DNA of 8,600 bases from Bacteroidia bacterium. GTDB lineage: Bacteria > Bacteroidota > Bacteroidia > UBA8524. Position 1 is the stretch's first letter, and the number at the start of each line of letters is the position of its first letter. A model generated the notes under the pieces. It saw nothing but the letters and a program-made list of their open reading frames with translations, ran no database searches and was not told where the DNA came from. Both the position numbers and the translations under genes were made by a program. The stretch covers positions 1 through 8,600 of the forward strand of contig JALRIQ010000043.1 in NCBI GenBank assembly GCA_023277325.1, in the 5' to 3' direction. Positions 5,852 through 8,600 of the stretch are shown here, one piece after another.

Positions 5852-6518
5852 ATGTGCCAAACTTTCTCTTCGGCACCCACAAGACGCCTGAGGGCGAAAC
5901 GATCGCCACGGATGTACTTGTTGGCAGGTCGGGAGTAACCAGGCCCGTCAAAGCACCAAAGGCAGGCATTAGGATTAATTCCTGACGGATATAAAAGGCG
6001 GGAAGCATCACCGATTGGCGCCCCTTCCCTTTAAGGCGATGGCCTGGGTGGATATGCCCACAAATGGAGGGCTGGTTTTTTGGAACTTCAGCAGGGTCAT
6101 GGCAGAGAAAAATATTTCCCAACTGAACCGTTTCTTCGGCGATAAAAAAGTTGGTGGAAGACCCATTGGGAATGGAAACCAAATCGTGATTTCCAGGAAT
6201 CAGATAAAAGCGGGTATTCGTAAATGAAGCGAGCAATTTAATCAGAAAAGGCCACTCCTGATTTTCTTCGCTATGGAATAAGTCACCCAGGAAATAGACT
6301 TTTTCTGGGTTATAGCGCCGTATAACCTGATTTAGTGCATGGAAATCCGCCTCTGCCGACTTGGCAGGAATGGGGAGTCCGTTTTTGCGGAAATGCGAGG
6401 TTTTACCAAAATGTAAGTCTGCAATAAGGAGGGTATGGTGCTCGGGAAGCAGAATCGCTTTTTCAGGAAGCAAACTCAATTTTTCCTCATTCCATATAAA
6501 GCTAATCTGATCCGACAT
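5850..6518 (-). CDS. pdeM: Ligase-associated metallophosphoesterase/endonuclease PdeM
   Basis: This 222-residue calcineurin-like phosphoesterase has the full set of metal motifs: DLHFGK (Asp34, His36), GDLFHS (Asp79), GNHD (Asn110, His111), His140 in LCHDP, and GHIHPG (His155, His157). The C-terminal LPAF...LILMPAFGALTG pattern marks the ligase-associated PdeM group rather than a generic phosphoesterase. The Pseudomonas putida relative (MPE) is a manganese-dependent DNA endonuclease/phosphodiesterase encoded with an Lhr-type helicase, an ATP-dependent DNA ligase and an exonuclease. Here the helicase gene lies 29 bases upstream on the same strand, so the two are probably co-transcribed. The ATG at 6518 keeps a normal N-terminus of about 30 residues before the first metal motif. 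The repair role is inferred from the family and neighbourhood. Confidence 0.93.
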   Translation of the reverse strand: MSDQISFIWNEEKLSLLPEKAILLPEHHTLLIADLHFGKTSHFRKNGLPIPAKSAEADFHALNQVIRRYNPEKVYFLGDLFHSEENQEWPFLIKLLASFTNTRFYLIPGNHDLVSIPNGSSTNFFIAEETVQLGNIFLCHDPAEVPKNQPSICGHIHPGHRLKGKGRQSVMLPAFYIRQELILMPAFGALTGLVTPDLPTSTSVAIVSPSGVLWVPKRKFGT

Positions 6519-6547
6519 GGGCGCAACAAAGATGAAAATTTTCCAGT

Positions 6548-8600
6548 TCAGGCATGCAGTTGTTCGAGCATTTTCTGAATTCGGTCTTGCAAGGTTTCAT
6601 TGGTAAACTTCTCACGGAGTCGGTCGACTAGAATAGGAAAACCGAAAGGCGTAAACTGTCCGGGGTTCTCCAGAATAATATCTTGTTTGGCAATTCTTTC
6701 CAGGGCTTTACGCAGCCGCCCTTCTTCCAATTCGAAGTCCATCACTTCTTCATAAGATTGTTTGAGCAGCAGGTTATACGGCTCATGTTCACTGAATACA
6801 TCAAAAAACAGTTGGGCATTGGATTGGAGGTGCCTTTGTTTGACGGGCTTGCCAGGATAGCCCTGAAATATGAGTCCGGAGATTCGCGCAATATCCCGGA
6901 ACTTACGTCGGGCCATTTCGGTGGAATTGAGGCTTTTTAGTAGGTCTTCTCGGAGGTAATCCAAACTGAATACATCCGAATCCAGGGCAATCTCAATGGG
7001 AATCTCCTGATCACTCAGCAGCTCGAAGCCATAATCGTTCATGGCGATGGAAAAGGTAATTGGCTTGACAAGCGACAGGCGATAGGCTAGCAAGGAGGCA
7101 ATGGCCTGGTTAACAAAGCGCCCCTCAAAGGGGTAAACAAAAAGATGATGCCCTTCTTTGCTTTCTACCTTTTCGATTAGTAGTTGCAGCGCATGAGGCA
7201 CACGGGATAAGGCTTTTTGTTTGTCGAAAAGCGGACTTAAAGAAACGAGTTCTACCTCCTGCGTAGGGTCTAGCATTTCGGCCATTTTTAAGCGTAGCAT
7301 TTCGGAAAGATTGGAGGAGAAGGACATCCTTCCGCCCATCCAACTGGGAACCTGGCCCTTGGTGCTTTTAGCTGGGGCCACAACCACTTCCATACCTGTT
7401 GTTTGAAGCAATTCCAGGTTCTTACCCGCCAGCCAGAATACGGAGCCAATTTTCAGCTGGGAGATAAACCATTCTTCCACCTGGCCAATTCTTTTGCCGC
7501 TTCGGTATTTCACCTGAAGCATTTGATCGCTCACGATGGTGCCTATCGACATACGGTGTAGCATCGCTAGTCTTCGGCTTATTACTTTATAAAGGCCTTC
7601 TTCAATCACCACACGGTGAAAATCGTCGTAGGCATTGAGGCTTTTTCCTCCATGCACCAGGAAGTCGAGGAGGGAGGCAAACTCTTTTTTATCGACGCTC
7701 TGGTAGCTGAAGGTTTGAATAATTTCCTGGTAGATGGTTTCGGGTTCGAATCCATCGGAAACAGCAAGGGTCATAAGGTATTGGGTAAGCACATCAAAGC
7801 TGCGGTAATAGGGAATGCGCTCTTCAATAAAGCCCCTTTTTACCGCCTCGCGCAAGGCAGCGCCTTCCAATATTTCCAGGGAATGTGTGGGAACAAAATA
7901 AATGCGACTTGCCTCTCCAGGACGATGCCCGCTGCGTCCTGCCCGTTGCAGAAAGCGGCCAACGCCTTTCGGGCTCCCAATTTGTATGATGGTCTCTACC
8001 GGACGAAAATCCACGCCCAAATCAAGGCTCGATGTGCAGACGACAATTTTTAGGTAACCCAGGTGTAATTGTTCTTCAACCCAGCTGCGCAACTCCTGAC
8101 TCACCGACCCGTGGTGCATGGCGATTTGTCCGGCAAAGTGCGGAGCCGCTTCCAATAACTTCTGGTACCACACCTCCGCAAAGGATCGGGTATTGGTAAA
8201 GATGAGGGTCGAGCTGCTTTTTTCGAGCAGCGGAATCACCTGTTGCAGCATTTTAATACCAAGATGTCCGGCCCAAGGGAAGGTTTCTATTTCTTCAGGA
8301 ATGAGGGTATGGATTTCTATTTCCTTCTCAATATTCGCCCGTATGATCCGGCTGTTTATCGACGCTTTTCCATAACCCAGAAGCACCTCTTTGGCCTCTA
8401 TCAAATTGCCGATTGTGGCAGAGATTCCCCATATCCTCAATTCCGGTAACAGGCCTTGCAAGCGGGAAAGGGCCAACTCAACCTGAACCCCTCGCTTGGA
8501 GCCGAGTAGCTCATGCCACTCATCTACCACAACCGTCCGAAGCGCTTTGAAGGTGCCGGGATAGTGCTTTTGGGCCAACATAAGATGAAGGCTTTCTGGC
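6548..8600 (-). CDS. Ligase-associated Lhr-type DEXH DNA helicase, N-terminus missing
   Basis: The open frame runs to the right edge, giving about 684 C-terminal codons of a protein that normally has roughly 810-830. The first visible residues (PESLHLMLAQ) match the Lhr motif Ib, so the ATG at 8581 is internal and the Walker A/Q-motif region lies outside the window. Counting from that ATG, motifs are DEWH (20-23, Walker B), SAT (54-56, motif III), LIFTNTR (126-132, motif IV), TSSLDLGVDF (183-192, motif V) and QRAGRSGHRPG (212-222, motif VI). The remaining 450 or so residues correspond to the winged-helix and beta-barrel parts of the Lhr core. Lhr-core enzymes are ATP-dependent 3'-to-5' DNA translocases/helicases. 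With pdeM 29 bases downstream, it belongs to the bacterial ligase-associated DNA repair cluster. The ATP-dependent ligase and exonuclease would be expected upstream of it. Confidence 0.93.
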   Translation of the reverse strand, partial: PESLHLMLAQKHYPGTFKALRTVVVDEWHELLGSKRGVQVELALSRLQGLLPELRIWGISATIGNLIEAKEVLLGYGKASINSRIIRANIEKEIEIHTLIPEEIETFPWAGHLGIKMLQQVIPLLEKSSSTLIFTNTRSFAEVWYQKLLEAAPHFAGQIAMHHGSVSQELRSWVEEQLHLGYLKIVVCTSSLDLGVDFRPVETIIQIGSPKGVGRFLQRAGRSGHRPGEASRIYFVPTHSLEILEGAALREAVKRGFIEERIPYYRSFDVLTQYLMTLAVSDGFEPETIYQEIIQTFSYQSVDKKEFASLLDFLVHGGKSLNAYDDFHRVVIEEGLYKVISRRLAMLHRMSIGTIVSDQMLQVKYRSGKRIGQVEEWFISQLKIGSVFWLAGKNLELLQTTGMEVVVAPAKSTKGQVPSWMGGRMSFSSNLSEMLRLKMAEMLDPTQEVELVSLSPLFDKQKALSRVPHALQLLIEKVESKEGHHLFVYPFEGRFVNQAIASLLAYRLSLVKPITFSIAMNDYGFELLSDQEIPIEIALDSDVFSLDYLREDLLKSLNSTEMARRKFRDIARISGLIFQGYPGKPVKQRHLQSNAQLFFDVFSEHEPYNLLLKQSYEEVMDFELEEGRLRKALERIAKQDIILENPGQFTPFGFPILVDRLREKFTNETLQDRIQKMLEQLHA

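Noticed and set aside
6527..6534. CATCTTTG on the minus strand before pdeM as an internal promoter
   Set aside because: It has one mismatch in the key TA pair and no TTG at -33, and the gap to the helicase gene is only 29 bases, so read-through is the simpler explanation. It is mentioned only as part of the short-spacing pattern.
7616..8053. A 145-codon open frame on the plus strand opposite the helicase
   Set aside because: It is antisense to conserved helicase motifs V and VI, with no promoter, signal or family match.
8213..8231. Hairpin GCTGCT/AGCAGC with a T-rich loop
   Set aside because: It lies inside the helicase coding region and comes from lysine and serine codons (EKSSST); the T-rich stretch is in the loop, not after the stem.
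6548..8581. ATG at 8581 as the true start of the helicase
   Set aside because: The codons before it (PESLHL) continue motif Ib, and the ATPase P-loop region would be missing.

Overview
The window looks like chromosomal DNA of a member of the Bacteroidota, perhaps Flavobacteriales-like. The evidence is a secreted protein with a type IX secretion (T9SS) type A C-terminal domain, TAnnTTTG promoter elements (the phylum's -7 box), no clear Shine-Dalgarno sequences, a YceI protein of the form common in this phylum, a DUF4783-nadC pair, and a ligase-associated helicase/PdeM pair. Genes are densely packed. No gene-free stretch exceeds about 110 bases, and I see no tRNA, rRNA, CRISPR array, insertion sequence or prophage signature.

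Layout. (1) Bases 1-426, plus strand: the 3' part of a YceI-family gene, followed by a small lipoprotein of unknown function (461-889). (2) Bases 924-3700, minus strand: read in transcription order, uracil phosphoribosyltransferase (upp), a YjjG-type pyrimidine nucleotidase, a ferredoxin-NADP reductase-like flavoprotein and a [2Fe-2S] ferredoxin. The last two overlap by one base and have their own likely promoter, so this is probably two transcription units. (3) Bases 3761-5024, plus strand and divergent from upp: a small exported DUF4783 protein, then nadC. (4) Bases 5135-5806, plus strand: a small T9SS cargo protein, closed by a strong intrinsic terminator with a UUCG loop. (5) Bases 5850-8600, minus strand: the DNA-repair genes pdeM and a large Lhr-type DEXH helicase. 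The helicase gene runs off the right edge, so its N-terminus is missing.

How the genes fit together. upp makes UMP from uracil and PRPP, and YjjG enzymes remove abnormal pyrimidine nucleotides, so that pair suggests salvage plus house-cleaning. The reductase and ferredoxin form an NADPH-to-[2Fe-2S] electron chain whose final acceptor is not in the window. NadC supplies nicotinate mononucleotide for NAD synthesis. The helicase and PdeM are two parts of the known four-gene ligase/exonuclease/helicase/phosphoesterase repair cluster. The ligase and exonuclease would be expected beyond base 8600.

Most of the window is housekeeping or known accessory content. The less ordinary points are TAnnTTTG elements sitting only 4-10 bases before several start codons, the in-frame upp stop/yjjG start junction, and the two uncharacterised exported proteins.
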